This document shows positions 1-7,215 of a stretch of 17,179 nt of DNA, one piece after another (positions within the stretch are counted from its first letter, which is position 1; every line of letters begins with the position of its first letter). The notes under the pieces are model-generated. The model had not been told where the DNA came from and did not search any database. It saw only the letters and a program-made list of their open reading frames with translations. Origin of the DNA: Geoalkalibacter_A sp034189505 (GTDB taxonomy: Bacteria > Desulfobacterota > Desulfuromonadia > Desulfuromonadales > Geoalkalibacteraceae); contig JAXHUR010000069.1 of the NCBI GenBank assembly GCA_034189505.1, positions 1 to 17,179 of the forward strand. Direction: 5' to 3'. The position numbers were made by a program, and so were the translations under genes.

Positions 1-37
1 CCATCCCTGGCCGTTTGATTAGCGCCATCCCTGGCGC
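1..37. repeat. Short direct and inverted repeat at left edge
   Basis: The decamer CCATCCCTGG occurs at 1-10 and again at 25-34. The second copy sits inside a perfect 6-bp inverted repeat, GCGCCA (22-27) and TGGCGC (32-37), with a 4-nt loop. No T-tract follows on either strand, so it is not a convincing terminator for bioD, although it lies just beyond that gene's 3' end. It could be part of an intergenic REP-like family or the end of something beyond the window. Positions 38-103 show nothing I can name. Confidence 0.4.
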
Positions 38-103
38 CAAACACCCTTGGCATGGAAGTTACGACCCCGCGAGGTAGATAGTTATCAGCATTATGCGGGC
101 CGA

Positions 104-853
104 TCAGGTCGAACCGATCTCGGGCCAGGCCAGGTTGCGGCGCAGCACCTTGTAGGTGGGCAGTGACGCAAGCTGCTCGCTGAGATTGTCCACTTTCTGT
201 CGGTCATCATCCTGCGGTGCGTTGTCGAAAACTCCCAGCAGGTCCGCAGAAGCCAGCGCCGCAAGGGTGTGTGGGGTGTCTGCCAGGGCTTTATCGGGAT
301 GCAGCGGCATGTTGTTGACCAGAAAGCCGGCTGTGAGCAGATCCATCTGCCGAGCGGCAAAAAGGGTCAGCAGGGTATGATTGATGGTGCCAAGCGAAGG
401 GCGGCACACCACCATCAACGGCAACTCCATGGCGCGCACCAGGTCGGCGATAAGCAACCCTCCGGCAATGGGCACCATCAGCCCGCCGGCGCCCTCGACA
501 ATCACGAAATCATGACTGCGGCGCAGCTGGCGGCTTGTTTCGATCAGGCTGCCGAAATCGATGAAGGTTTTTTCCATTTCAGCCGCCATGGAAGGGGCGA
601 GGGGCGCGCGCAGACGAACGGGGGCCACCTGGTCGGGCGGGGCGCAAGTTTCGCTCGCCCACCGAAGCAGCGCCGCATCGGGGCCTTCTTCGGTGGGGTT
701 CTCCACCCCGGTTTCAAGGGGCTTCATAACGCCGACACGCAGTCCTCTCTTACGCAGGTGCTGTGCCAAAGCGGCGGCAACCAGAGTTTTACCGACTCCG
801 GTGTCGGTGCCGGTGACAAAAACGCCCGGGCAAAGATCAAGGTTGGCAGGCAT
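104..853 (-). CDS. bioD: Dethiobiotin synthetase BioD
   Basis: Catalyses the ATP-dependent carboxylation and ring closure of 7,8-diaminopelargonic acid to dethiobiotin, the penultimate step of biotin synthesis, in the cytosol. The 249-residue product begins almost directly with the family P-loop G15-T-D-T-G-V-G-K-T23, followed by the substrate-region Lys44-Pro and the E120-G-A-G-G124 motif, all expected for BioD; the length is slightly above the usual ~225-240. The ATG at 853 lies inside the end of bioB (17-bp overlap), and a GGAGGT Shine-Dalgarno eight bases upstream also lies within bioB, so translation is probably coupled. BioB acts directly after BioD in the pathway, so the two-gene operon covers the last two steps. 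Genes for earlier steps (bioA, bioF, bioC, bioH) are not in the window. Antisense open frames over this gene were treated as shadows. Confidence 0.96.
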   Translation of the reverse strand: MPANLDLCPGVFVTGTDTGVGKTLVAAALAQHLRKRGLRVGVMKPLETGVENPTEEGPDAALLRWASETCAPPDQVAPVRLRAPLAPSMAAEMEKTFIDFGSLIETSRQLRRSHDFVIVEGAGGLMVPIAGGLLIADLVRAMELPLMVVCRPSLGTINHTLLTLFAARQMDLLTAGFLVNNMPLHPDKALADTPHTLAALASADLLGVFDNAPQDDDRQKVDNLSEQLASLPTYKVLRRNLAWPEIGST

Positions 854-1817
854 CGGCTTGAACCTCCGTATCCTGAAGCAGAAGCATATCGGTCTGCAGA
901 TCGCGGCCGGAGGTGGTCAGGTAGTTGCCCACCATGGTGCCGCTGGCACCGGCCATGAAAATCCAGGACTGCAGTTCGCGCAGGTTGTGCTCACGCCCCC
1001 CGCACACGGCGATTTCTTTCGTCGGCAGCATGTATCGGAACAGGGCGATGATGCGAATACAGTCCATCGGGGTCAGCTCGGAGGCCTTTTCCAGCGGAGT
1101 CCCCGCAACCGGGTCGAGAAAATTGAGCGGTACTGAATCCACATCGAGTTCGCGCAGCGTCATGGCCAGTTCAACCCGCTGTTCAAGACTTTCCCCCAAA
1201 CCGAACAATCCGCCACAACAAACTTTCATGCCCGCCTTTTTAGCCAAACGGACCGTCTCGACATCCTGTTCATAATCATGAGTCGTACAGATCTGCGAAA
1301 AAAAAGAGCGCGCCGTTTCAAGGTTGTGGTGATAGGTGGCACAGCCTGCTTCAGCCAGAGCCCTGGCCCATTCTTCGTCCAACAGGCCGAGAGAGGCCGA
1401 AGGCGCGATGTCGGTTTCCCGGCGAATGCGCCGCAGCGATTCCAGAATCCTGTCCATTTCAGCACCTTTTTCAATCTGGGTGCCGCTGGTGACGATTCCA
1501 TAGCAATGGGCTCCGCGTTTGGCGGCTTCATGAGCCCCGGCCACAAGCTCTTCTTCGCTTTTCAGCGGGTAGACGGCGGCTTGCGTCGCATGATGTGAGG
1601 ATTGGGCGCAAAAGCGACAATTCTCACGGCATTGCCCTGACTTGGCATTGATTATGGAACACAGGTGCACCCGGTCGCCAAAGGTTTTTTCCTTCAGAAA
1701 ATGGGCTCCTGCCAGAAATTTGCTCAGCTCGGCACCCCGGGACTGCAGAATGGCCAGACCATCTTCGGGCTGCAGGGGTTGGCCGGAAAGGATTTTATCA
1801 AGAACAGGATTGTCCAA
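837..1817 (-). CDS. bioB: Biotin synthase BioB (radical SAM)
   Basis: Inserts sulfur into dethiobiotin to form biotin. The 326-residue protein carries the radical-SAM motif C63-x3-C67-x2-C70 that holds the [4Fe-4S] cluster. Of the auxiliary-cluster ligands of E. coli BioB (Cys97, Cys128, Cys188, Arg260), the equivalents of Cys97 (C105), Cys188 (C200) and Arg260 (R275 in GGRE) are visible, but the Cys128 position is Ser140 in PSASLG. Extra cysteines occur at C159, C201 and C272, a pattern reminiscent of the anaerobe-type biotin synthases. The start is a TTG at 1817, chosen because a strong AAAGGAGG lies 7-8 bases upstream and the N-terminus fits the family; no in-frame ATG competes. The gene is transcribed from a consensus-like promoter overlapped by a BirA-type operator and is followed by overlapping bioD. 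Confidence 0.96.
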   Translation of the reverse strand: MDNPVLDKILSGQPLQPEDGLAILQSRGAELSKFLAGAHFLKEKTFGDRVHLCSIINAKSGQCRENCRFCAQSSHHATQAAVYPLKSEEELVAGAHEAAKRGAHCYGIVTSGTQIEKGAEMDRILESLRRIRRETDIAPSASLGLLDEEWARALAEAGCATYHHNLETARSFFSQICTTHDYEQDVETVRLAKKAGMKVCCGGLFGLGESLEQRVELAMTLRELDVDSVPLNFLDPVAGTPLEKASELTPMDCIRIIALFRYMLPTKEIAVCGGREHNLRELQSWIFMAGASGTMVGNYLTTSGRDLQTDMLLLQDTEVQADACQP

Positions 1818-1853
1818 AATGGGAACCTCCTTTGTAAAATGCCTGCCCGCCGG

Positions 1854-1881
1854 ATTATAAAGAAGTTGCCTCGGTTGTCAA
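1854..1881 (-). promoter_or_regulatory. Sigma70 promoter of bioBD
   Basis: On the minus strand TTGACA (1881-1876) and TATAAT (1859-1854) are separated by 16 bp, a perfect match in both hexamers. Predicted transcription starts near 1847, leaving a leader of about 30 nt with the bioB ribosome-binding site. The -35 hexamer is inside the putative BirA operator. Confidence 0.8.
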
Positions 1882-1906
1882 CCAATGCCTTTTCTGCGGT
1901 TGACGG
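1875..1906. promoter_or_regulatory. Putative BirA (biotin repressor) operator
   Basis: TTGTCAACC (1875-1883), a 14-bp spacer, then GGTTGACGG (1898-1906). The halves are inverted with 7 of 9 positions symmetric, matching the general architecture of biotin operators bound by biotinyl-AMP-loaded BirA (a TTGT-AACC-type half site, 14-16 bp, inverted copy). It covers the -35 box of bioBD, so bound BirA should exclude RNA polymerase. No birA gene is in the window. Confidence 0.75.
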
Positions 1907-1946
1907 TCGGGCTTACCATTTGTGGACTTCTTTTTCTCATATCGTA

Positions 1947-1975
1947 TTGACAGTATTCCGTATAAATGATAGAAC
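1947..1975 (+). promoter_or_regulatory. Possible promoter of the XRE-cupin genes
   Basis: A perfect TTGACA at 1947-1952 precedes the first XRE-cupin gene by 57 bp, but the -10 region is poor: GATAGA at 1968-1973 at 15 bp, or TAGAAC at 1970-1975 at 17 bp. Repeated GTATT/GTAT units around 1944-1962 straddle the -35 and could be an autoregulatory site. The evidence is weak. Confidence 0.35.
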
Positions 1976-2008
1976 GACATTTTATTACTACTCGGGGGAT
2001 AATGTACC

Positions 2009-2575
2009 ATGGTAAAGCACCTGATCGGCAAAAAGCTTAAAACCACCCGCTTGCGCAATGATATGACGATTCAGGAACTTGCGGCGAAATCGCATGTATC
2101 GTCAAACATGATTTCACGCATAGAGCGTGGATTAACCATCCCTTCGGTTGAAATCCTGATGAAGCTCGCCGATGCCTTCGGCATGAGTATCAGTTATTTC
2201 GTCGAGGAAGCCGAAAAGGGCACCGTCGTGGTGCGCACCGAACAACGTCGCGGCGAACCGATTTTCTTTTTCGAGGACAAACACCAGATTACCAGCCTGA
2301 CGCATGGCATCAGGGATCCGGGCTTCACCGTTTTCTGCGACACTCTCGACGAAGGGTGCAGCAGCGGGGAAGGGGGGATGGTGCATAATGGTGAAGAATT
2401 CGCCTATGTGCTCAGGGGCCGCGTCAAATTTGTCATCGAAGATGAACCTCACGTTCTCGAAGAGGGTGACTCAATCGTCTTCAAGGCGTCTCTGCCCCAT
2501 CGCTGGGAGAATGTTTATTCCGGGCAGACCGAGATCTTATGGGTTGTCTCGCCGGCACCCAACGTCTCGCAGTGA
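2009..2575 (+). CDS. XRE-family regulator with C-terminal cupin (copy 1)
   Basis: Cytosolic transcription regulator, 188 residues. The N-terminal HTH_XRE domain spans about residues 7-62, with the core helix-turn-helix MTIQELAAKSHVSSNMISRIERG (residues 19-41), and a C-terminal cupin_2 domain covers about 115-182, including the GEEFAYVLRG strand and the PHRW turn. This class usually senses a small ligand through the cupin and controls nearby transport or catabolic genes; the ligand here is unknown. It is divergent from bioBD, but that operon already has a BirA-type operator, so a role in biotin control is not indicated. ATG 2009 follows a GGGGA about 9 bases upstream. The next gene is a paralogue of identical length, implying a local duplication. 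Confidence 0.9.
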   Translation: MVKHLIGKKLKTTRLRNDMTIQELAAKSHVSSNMISRIERGLTIPSVEILMKLADAFGMSISYFVEEAEKGTVVVRTEQRRGEPIFFFEDKHQITSLTHGIRDPGFTVFCDTLDEGCSSGEGGMVHNGEEFAYVLRGRVKFVIEDEPHVLEEGDSIVFKASLPHRWENVYSGQTEILWVVSPAPNVSQ

Positions 2576-2625
2576 TGACCCTCCGATTGTCGACCATTTA
2601 AAGCTATCAGCAAGAGGCCGAACGC

Positions 2626-3192
2626 ATGCGCATCAAGAAAATCGTCGGGAAGAAGCTCAAGGCTATCCGCCTGAAAAATGACATGACGATTCAGGAGCTT
2701 GCAGAGAGATCGGGAGTTTCATCGAACATGATCTCGCGTGTTGAGCGTGGGCTGACAATCCCGTCCGTCGAGATCCTGATGAAACTGGCCGGTGTTTTTG
2801 ATAAGAGCATCAATTATTTTGTCGAAGAAGTCAGCACCACCCATGAGGTGGTCTTTACTTCGCCCGGGCATCGCGACAAGACGGTGTATGACGATGAAAA
2901 CAACATGCACACCGAATCGCTGACTTCGGGTTTGCGCGATCCGCAATTCATGTCCTTTCTCTGCACTGTTCCCGAAGGGGGCACCAGCGGCCACAAAAAC
3001 ATGTTTCATCCCGGAGATGAGTTGATCTACATTATGGAAGGCACCCTGCGTATCTCTATCGCCGGGGAGCAGCATGTTCTCAAGCCCGGAGACAGTCTTT
3101 CGTTCAAATCTCATCTGCCCCATCGATGGGACAACATCGGCGACGGTGAAGCGAAGGTTCTCTGGACGCTGTCACCCTTTACCATCATCTGA
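2626..3192 (+). CDS. XRE-family regulator with C-terminal cupin (copy 2)
   Basis: A second 188-residue XRE-cupin regulator, 50 bp after copy 1 and in the same orientation. The HTH half is nearly the same as copy 1 (KKLKAIRLKNDMTIQELA, SSNMISRVERGLTIPSVEILMKLA), while the middle and cupin differ much more, for example GDELIYIMEGTLRISIAG in place of GEEFAYVLRGRVKFVIED. Conserved DNA reading with a diverged ligand pocket suggests that the two share operators but respond to different signals, or form heterodimers (inference). The Shine-Dalgarno (AGAGG, about 10 bases upstream) is moderate. No terminator is visible between the copies, so co-transcription is likely. Confidence 0.9.
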   Translation: MRIKKIVGKKLKAIRLKNDMTIQELAERSGVSSNMISRVERGLTIPSVEILMKLAGVFDKSINYFVEEVSTTHEVVFTSPGHRDKTVYDDENNMHTESLTSGLRDPQFMSFLCTVPEGGTSGHKNMFHPGDELIYIMEGTLRISIAGEQHVLKPGDSLSFKSHLPHRWDNIGDGEAKVLWTLSPFTII

Positions 3193-3231
3193 TATCGACT
3201 CTATCCTCTTCTTCGGCGGAATTCATTTTCT

Positions 3232-4488
3232 ATGGTTTTATCACGTCTTTTCGGTAAAAAAGATCCCTTTGCTAAACTTCAGAAAGCCTATAGCGAGAAA
3301 CGCTGGGCCGACTGTCTCAGGCTGGGCGAACAGGTCGATTTATCAAGTCTCGATAATACACAGGCCGCTGAAGCGTCAGGCATGCTCGACAGTGCTGGCG
3401 ATGCACTTTGTCTGATCAATATCGATGAAGGTGCGGCCTGCCTGCGGGCCGGTGATCTCCAAAAAGCGCGGGAACATTTCGAGCTGGCGCAAAAACAGGC
3501 ACGCAGCGAAGAGATGCGGCACAAGGCTGAAGGTCTTCTGGCCGGCGCCGATTGGGATGAAGAGTCCAAACCTGTGTCTGAAGAAGGGGGATGCGCAAGC
3601 GGAAGCTGCGGCACCCCTGTCGGAAAAACAGTGGAGCAGAGCGAACCTCAAGCCCTCGATGAAGACTCTCACCTTGAACTCATCCTGTCGTCCTATCCCG
3701 CCGAACTGATTGAACGCTATCTGGGAAAATCAGCCGTTTTCCGCCAGGCGTTTCTCGCCGCCCATGACGGGAGGAACCAGGAGTCGCTCGATGGTTTTGA
3801 CCAGGTGGATGAGGCCGAGCGGGACGAACTCTATTTTTATGAGCGTGGTCTGGTCAGAGACCGCCTGGGGGATTTCCCCGGCGCGAATCGCGATTTAAAA
3901 AAGGTGCTATCCCTTAACGAAAATCATGGCCAGGCGCTGGTCAGCCTCATTGCTCTCCACTGGCGAAACGACCACCGGGAAGAGGTTGAAACACTCGCTC
4001 AAAAAGGTATTGAATCAGGAATCGCAGCGGGCTTCTGCCTGGGCCGCATGGCTGCGCTGCGACTGAGCCAGGAGCGCCTCGAGGAAGCGCTCGAATTTGG
4101 TCGTCGCGCCATGTCGCAGGGAGCGGTGGACCTGGAAACGACCCTGGTGACCGCTGCGGCGCTTGAGAAAACGGGAAACATCGATGAGGCGGAAAAAGTT
4201 CTTTCTTCTATCGGCACGAGCGGCTGCGGGGGAGCGCGCCAGGCCTCTCCCTACCTGGCTGAGTTCTGGCTGCGGCATGGACGCAACATGGATAAGGCGA
4301 TCGATGCCTTCAATCAGGCCGCACGCGTCGAGCCTGGAAATCCGCGCTGGATTTTCCGGGTCGGGGAAGCCTATCTGGCCAAGGGGTGGAAAAAGGAAGG
4401 GCGAGCTCTGCTGGAAAGGGCGCTTCTCCAGTCCTCTCTTGATCCGCAATTGGCGGCTCAGGGTAAAAAATATCTCAGCGATGATTGA
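3232..4488 (+). CDS. TPR-repeat protein of unknown role
   Basis: A 418-residue soluble protein with helix pairs of tetratricopeptide type along most of its length, for example AGDLQKAREHFELAQ near residue 77, DFPGANRDLKKVLSLNENHGQAL near 220 and AIDAFNQAARVEPGNPRWIFRVGEAYLAKG near the C-terminus. TPR arrays act as protein-protein scaffolds; no catalytic motif is visible. An Asp/Glu-rich linker around residues 104-140 contains an unusual C-A-S-G-S-C cluster flanked by glycines, a possible metal or disulfide site. There is no signal peptide and no membrane span. It lies 40 bp after the XRE-cupin pair and may be co-transcribed; the ribosome-binding site before ATG 3232 is weak (GGCGGA). A specific function cannot be assigned. 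Confidence 0.85.
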   Translation: MVLSRLFGKKDPFAKLQKAYSEKRWADCLRLGEQVDLSSLDNTQAAEASGMLDSAGDALCLINIDEGAACLRAGDLQKAREHFELAQKQARSEEMRHKAEGLLAGADWDEESKPVSEEGGCASGSCGTPVGKTVEQSEPQALDEDSHLELILSSYPAELIERYLGKSAVFRQAFLAAHDGRNQESLDGFDQVDEAERDELYFYERGLVRDRLGDFPGANRDLKKVLSLNENHGQALVSLIALHWRNDHREEVETLAQKGIESGIAAGFCLGRMAALRLSQERLEEALEFGRRAMSQGAVDLETTLVTAAALEKTGNIDEAEKVLSSIGTSGCGGARQASPYLAEFWLRHGRNMDKAIDAFNQAARVEPGNPRWIFRVGEAYLAKGWKKEGRALLERALLQSSLDPQLAAQGKKYLSDD

Positions 4489-4493
4489 GTCTG

Positions 4494-4521
4494 TTGACAC
4501 CTTGGGGTGGGGATGTATAGT
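4494..4521 (+). promoter_or_regulatory. Sigma70 promoter of the IHF-like gene
   Basis: TTGACA (4494-4499), a 16-bp spacer and TATAGT (4516-4521), preceded by TG at 4514-4515 (extended -10). It begins 6 bp after the TPR gene's stop and leaves a leader of about 90 nt before ATG 4620. Confidence 0.7.
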
Positions 4522-4619
4522 TATTTTAATAGCGGTTTTAGGTGGTTAGCAGCGAATTCAGGCGCGGGGGCCGGTTTCGTGCAAAACCTCGACAACAACC
4601 CCCTTCCCCAGGAGATTTC

Positions 4620-4901
4620 ATGAACAAGTCAGAACTGGTGGAAAAGTTGGCTGGCAAAAAAAATCTGACCTACAAAAAATCTGAGGAGATCGTCAACCTC
4701 ATCTTTGATTCCATGACCGAAGCTCTGATTAATTGCGACCGCATCGAAATCCGTGGATTCGGCAGTTTTGTCGTCAAGGATTATCGCGATTATATGGGCC
4801 GCAACCCTAAAACAGGCGAAGTCATTCACGTCAAACCCAAAAAACTGCCGTTTTTCAAAGTCGGCAAGGAGCTGCGCGAGCGGGTCAACAAGCAGCATTG
4901 A
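4620..4901 (+). CDS. ihfB: Integration host factor beta-like DNA-bending protein
   Basis: A 93-residue member of the HU/IHF (bacterial DNA-binding, PF00216) family. It should dimerise and bend DNA, assisting nucleoid architecture, transcription (especially sigma54 promoters) and site-specific recombination. The core RIEIRGFGSFVVKDY and the DNA-intercalating arm GRNPKTGE are both visible, and IEIRGFGSF resembles IHF-beta more than HU. ATG 4620 was chosen over a longer in-frame start at 4542 because an AGGAG sits 5 bases upstream, the N-terminus MNKSELVEKLA is canonical, and the upstream promoter gives a sensible leader. It has its own promoter and a clear terminator, so it is probably monocistronic. 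An IHF-alpha partner is not in the window. Confidence 0.93.
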   Translation: MNKSELVEKLAGKKNLTYKKSEEIVNLIFDSMTEALINCDRIEIRGFGSFVVKDYRDYMGRNPKTGEVIHVKPKKLPFFKVGKELRERVNKQH

Positions 4902-4971
4902 GTCACCGTTCGGCACCACGCTTCAGGGCATCATACGGGAGCGGGTGGTGAATTTTTATTTAAAGCGACCC

Positions 4972-5003
4972 GGAGAGGCCAGCAATGTGCTTCTCCTTTT
5001 TTT
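4972..5003 (+). terminator. Rho-independent terminator after ihfB
   Basis: The stem GGAGAGGC (4972-4979) pairs with GCTTCTCC (4989-4996), 8 bp including one G-U, around a 9-nt loop, and runs straight into seven T (4997-5003). It ends the ihfB transcript, so the carbonic anhydrase gene starting at 5038 needs a promoter of its own or read-through; no clear promoter is visible in the 34 bp between. Confidence 0.85.
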
Positions 5004-5037
5004 GTGTCAACGTTCTGCCCGGTAGGGAGAAAATGCC

Positions 5038-5574
5038 ATGATTTTACCGTTTTTTGAAAAACTCCCTCAATTGAAGGGCGAAGTTTTTATTGAAAAAAGT
5101 GCCAGGGTTGTGGGTGATGTCCATCTGGGCGATGGTGCCAGCATCTGGTTCAACGTCGTAGTGCGTGGTGACGTCAATTATATTCGTATCGGAGATCGAA
5201 CCAATATTCAGGATGGCTCTGTCGTTCATGTGACTCATGACACCCACCCGACGATTCTGGGGGATGATGTTACCGTTGGGCACAATGTGACGCTGCATGG
5301 CTGTACCATCGGCAATCGGGTGCTGGTGGGAATGGGATCGGTCGTTCTCGATGGGGTCGAAATCGGCGATGATTGTATTATCGGTGCCGGTTCCGTGGTG
5401 CCCCCCGGAACAAAAGTTCCCGCGGGGCACCTGGCGCTGGGAAATCCGGCCCGCGTCAAAAGACCATTAAAACCATCGGAAATTTCCCATCTTAAGGTTT
5501 CTGCGGATAATTACATCCACTATATGCGGCAATACCTTTCCATGACGGAAGAAGGGAGCGTAAAGATTTGTTGA
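5038..5574 (+). CDS. Gamma-class carbonic anhydrase family protein
   Basis: A 178-residue left-handed beta-helix protein with hexapeptide repeats, of the YrdA/CaiE/gamma-CA type. It probably interconverts CO2 and bicarbonate as a metal-bridged trimer in the cytosol. Metal-ligand histidines expected for the family are visible at H64, H82 and H87, and the conserved Arg43-Gly-Asp45 pair (equivalent to Arg59/Asp61 of the archaeal enzyme Cam) is present. Like many bacterial homologues it lacks the acidic loop that carries Cam's proton-shuttle glutamate, so activity cannot be assumed. ATG 5038 has a GGGAG ribosome-binding site 8-9 bases upstream. The gene stands alone between the ihfB terminator and the envelope cluster. 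Confidence 0.92.
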   Translation: MILPFFEKLPQLKGEVFIEKSARVVGDVHLGDGASIWFNVVVRGDVNYIRIGDRTNIQDGSVVHVTHDTHPTILGDDVTVGHNVTLHGCTIGNRVLVGMGSVVLDGVEIGDDCIIGAGSVVPPGTKVPAGHLALGNPARVKRPLKPSEISHLKVSADNYIHYMRQYLSMTEEGSVKIC

Positions 5575-5685
5575 TTTTATTTTTTCAAAAGAGTAAGATA
5601 ATGTTAATTATCCGAAATATATCATCGCCATCATATCCCATATTCAACGAGCGCCCGCACTGGCGAAAACTGGGTTTGAGGAACC

Positions 5686-7215
5686 GTGAAAACAACCTAC
5701 GGGAACAATTTCTCGCATATGCCGGCACTTTTCTTATGCCTGCTGCTGTTGTTTTCAGTCATTGGTTCAAAGACTGCAGAAGCTGTACCCACCGTTTTCG
5801 GAGACACGGGCCTGTTGACGCAACCCAGTGCCCAGACGCTTGACGCCGGCAATATCAGTTTTGGGCTTTGGTATCATCAAGCCAACGGACCATCGGGCTC
5901 GGCACAAACTGTCCCCGTCACCATGACTCTGGGCCTCGGCTCCTTTCTTGAAGTCTACGGTGCATATCCCAACCTTCTCTTCAACGATGACGATCTCAAA
6001 AGTGGTCGCGGTAATATCCATCTTGGGTTCAAAGCACGAGTCTTTGGTAAACGCGCAGACCTTTTTCGCATCGCCATAGATCTGCAGGCACGTCGCTCCG
6101 TCTCCGACAACCCGGACCTGGATGGTGTCAACAGCTACCAGACGCGCGTCATTGCCAGTTTCAAAAAGGAACGTTTCGGATTGCATGCCAATATGGGCTA
6201 TCGTTTTAACGATGACCCCGGCACGACGGCTGCGTTTGATGATCAATTGATCGCAGGCTTCGGTTTAGAGTTCGCGCCGTCGACACGTCTTCGCCTCCTG
6301 GCCGAGATGGAATTTGCGACAGAAAAAATTAAGGGAGAGGGTGAAGAGGGAGAGGCGACCCTGGGGGTTCGCTATTTTCTTTCACCTCACTTGACCCTGC
6401 ATGCCGCAATGGGGTTCGGCATCCTTGACGCAAGTCCGGATTGGCGCACCCTTCTGGGACTTTCTACCTCTCAAGGAGTCGGAACCTATCTCAAGCCCGT
6501 GCCGCGCATCATTCAACCCGCCGATGAAAAAGACGACGCTGAAGCCCCTGCCTCCGAGGATCTTTCGACCAAAAAAATCCGGCCCCTCTCGCCTCTGCTT
6601 GCCGGCCAGGTCAAGCCCCGCAAAGTAGGGCGGGTGGAAAAGTTGGAAGTCCCTGTTGATGCCGAAATGGAAGAGATTGTACTGAACAGGCAGGAGAGTT
6701 TCCCAGAGCAGGCTCCTTCGGCGGTCAAGACGCATTCTCTTACCCCACTGACACCTATGAGTGTCCCCGAGCAAAAAGCCGCTCAGGACAAGCCGCGCGA
6801 AATCGCGACGGGAGAGGTCGCTGATTCCGGTGATCCATCCATTCCGGCATTTGTCTACCGCAAGTTCAGGCTTCCTGAACTCAGTTTTGATTTCGACCAA
6901 TGGACTCTCTCTGAGGAAGGAAAAAAAAGCCTGTCGGAGATCGTCGCCAGCCTTCGTAAAGACACGCGCTGGTTTTTTCTGCGCATTGACGGACATACCG
7001 ACGACATCGGGTCCGAGCAATACAATATGAGCCTTTCGCTCAAACGCGCCATTTCTATGGCCAGTTATCTCGTCGAACGTGAAGGGCTTGACGCTGAACG
7101 CATCTTTGTCAAAGGATTCGGTGAAAGCAGACCAGTTGCAGGCAATGAAACAGAGGAGGGGAGAAGCCGGAATCGCCGGGTTGAGATCCTGGTGTTGGTC
7201 CCCAAAAAATTATGA
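5686..7215 (+). CDS. OmpA-family outer-membrane protein with N-terminal barrel
   Basis: A 509-residue envelope protein. It starts at GTG 5686, with GAGGA 6 bases upstream, and has a signal peptide with a hydrophobic core at about residues 13-26 and likely cleavage after AEA33. Residues ~34-262 alternate polar and hydrophobic positions in short strands and probably form an outer-membrane beta-barrel, opening with GDTGLLTQPSAQTLDAG. Residues ~263-390 are a Pro/Glu/Lys-rich linker, and ~395-505 are an OmpA C-terminal peptidoglycan-binding domain with DGHTD (435-439), R454, GFGESRP (477-483) and NRRVE (496-500). It should tether the outer membrane to the cell wall. It is the first gene of a four-gene cluster, overlapping the next by 4 bp (ATGA). 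No clear promoter stands out in the 111-bp gap before it. Confidence 0.88.
   Translation: MKTTYGNNFSHMPALFLCLLLLFSVIGSKTAEAVPTVFGDTGLLTQPSAQTLDAGNISFGLWYHQANGPSGSAQTVPVTMTLGLGSFLEVYGAYPNLLFNDDDLKSGRGNIHLGFKARVFGKRADLFRIAIDLQARRSVSDNPDLDGVNSYQTRVIASFKKERFGLHANMGYRFNDDPGTTAAFDDQLIAGFGLEFAPSTRLRLLAEMEFATEKIKGEGEEGEATLGVRYFLSPHLTLHAAMGFGILDASPDWRTLLGLSTSQGVGTYLKPVPRIIQPADEKDDAEAPASEDLSTKKIRPLSPLLAGQVKPRKVGRVEKLEVPVDAEMEEIVLNRQESFPEQAPSAVKTHSLTPLTPMSVPEQKAAQDKPREIATGEVADSGDPSIPAFVYRKFRLPELSFDFDQWTLSEEGKKSLSEIVASLRKDTRWFFLRIDGHTDDIGSEQYNMSLSLKRAISMASYLVEREGLDAERIFVKGFGESRPVAGNETEEGRSRNRRVEILVLVPKKL

Noticed and set aside
269..1136. Overlapping plus-strand frames opposite bioD and bioB
   Set aside because: They are antisense to bioD/bioB and have no domain signatures.
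2009..3192. Toxin-antitoxin pair (XRE antitoxin plus toxin)
   Set aside because: Both proteins have the same XRE-cupin architecture; no toxin-like partner is present.
4542..4901. Longer IHF-like protein starting at 4542
   Set aside because: The extra 26 residues are not family-like and no Shine-Dalgarno precedes 4542, while ATG 4620 has an AGGAG and the canonical N-terminus.
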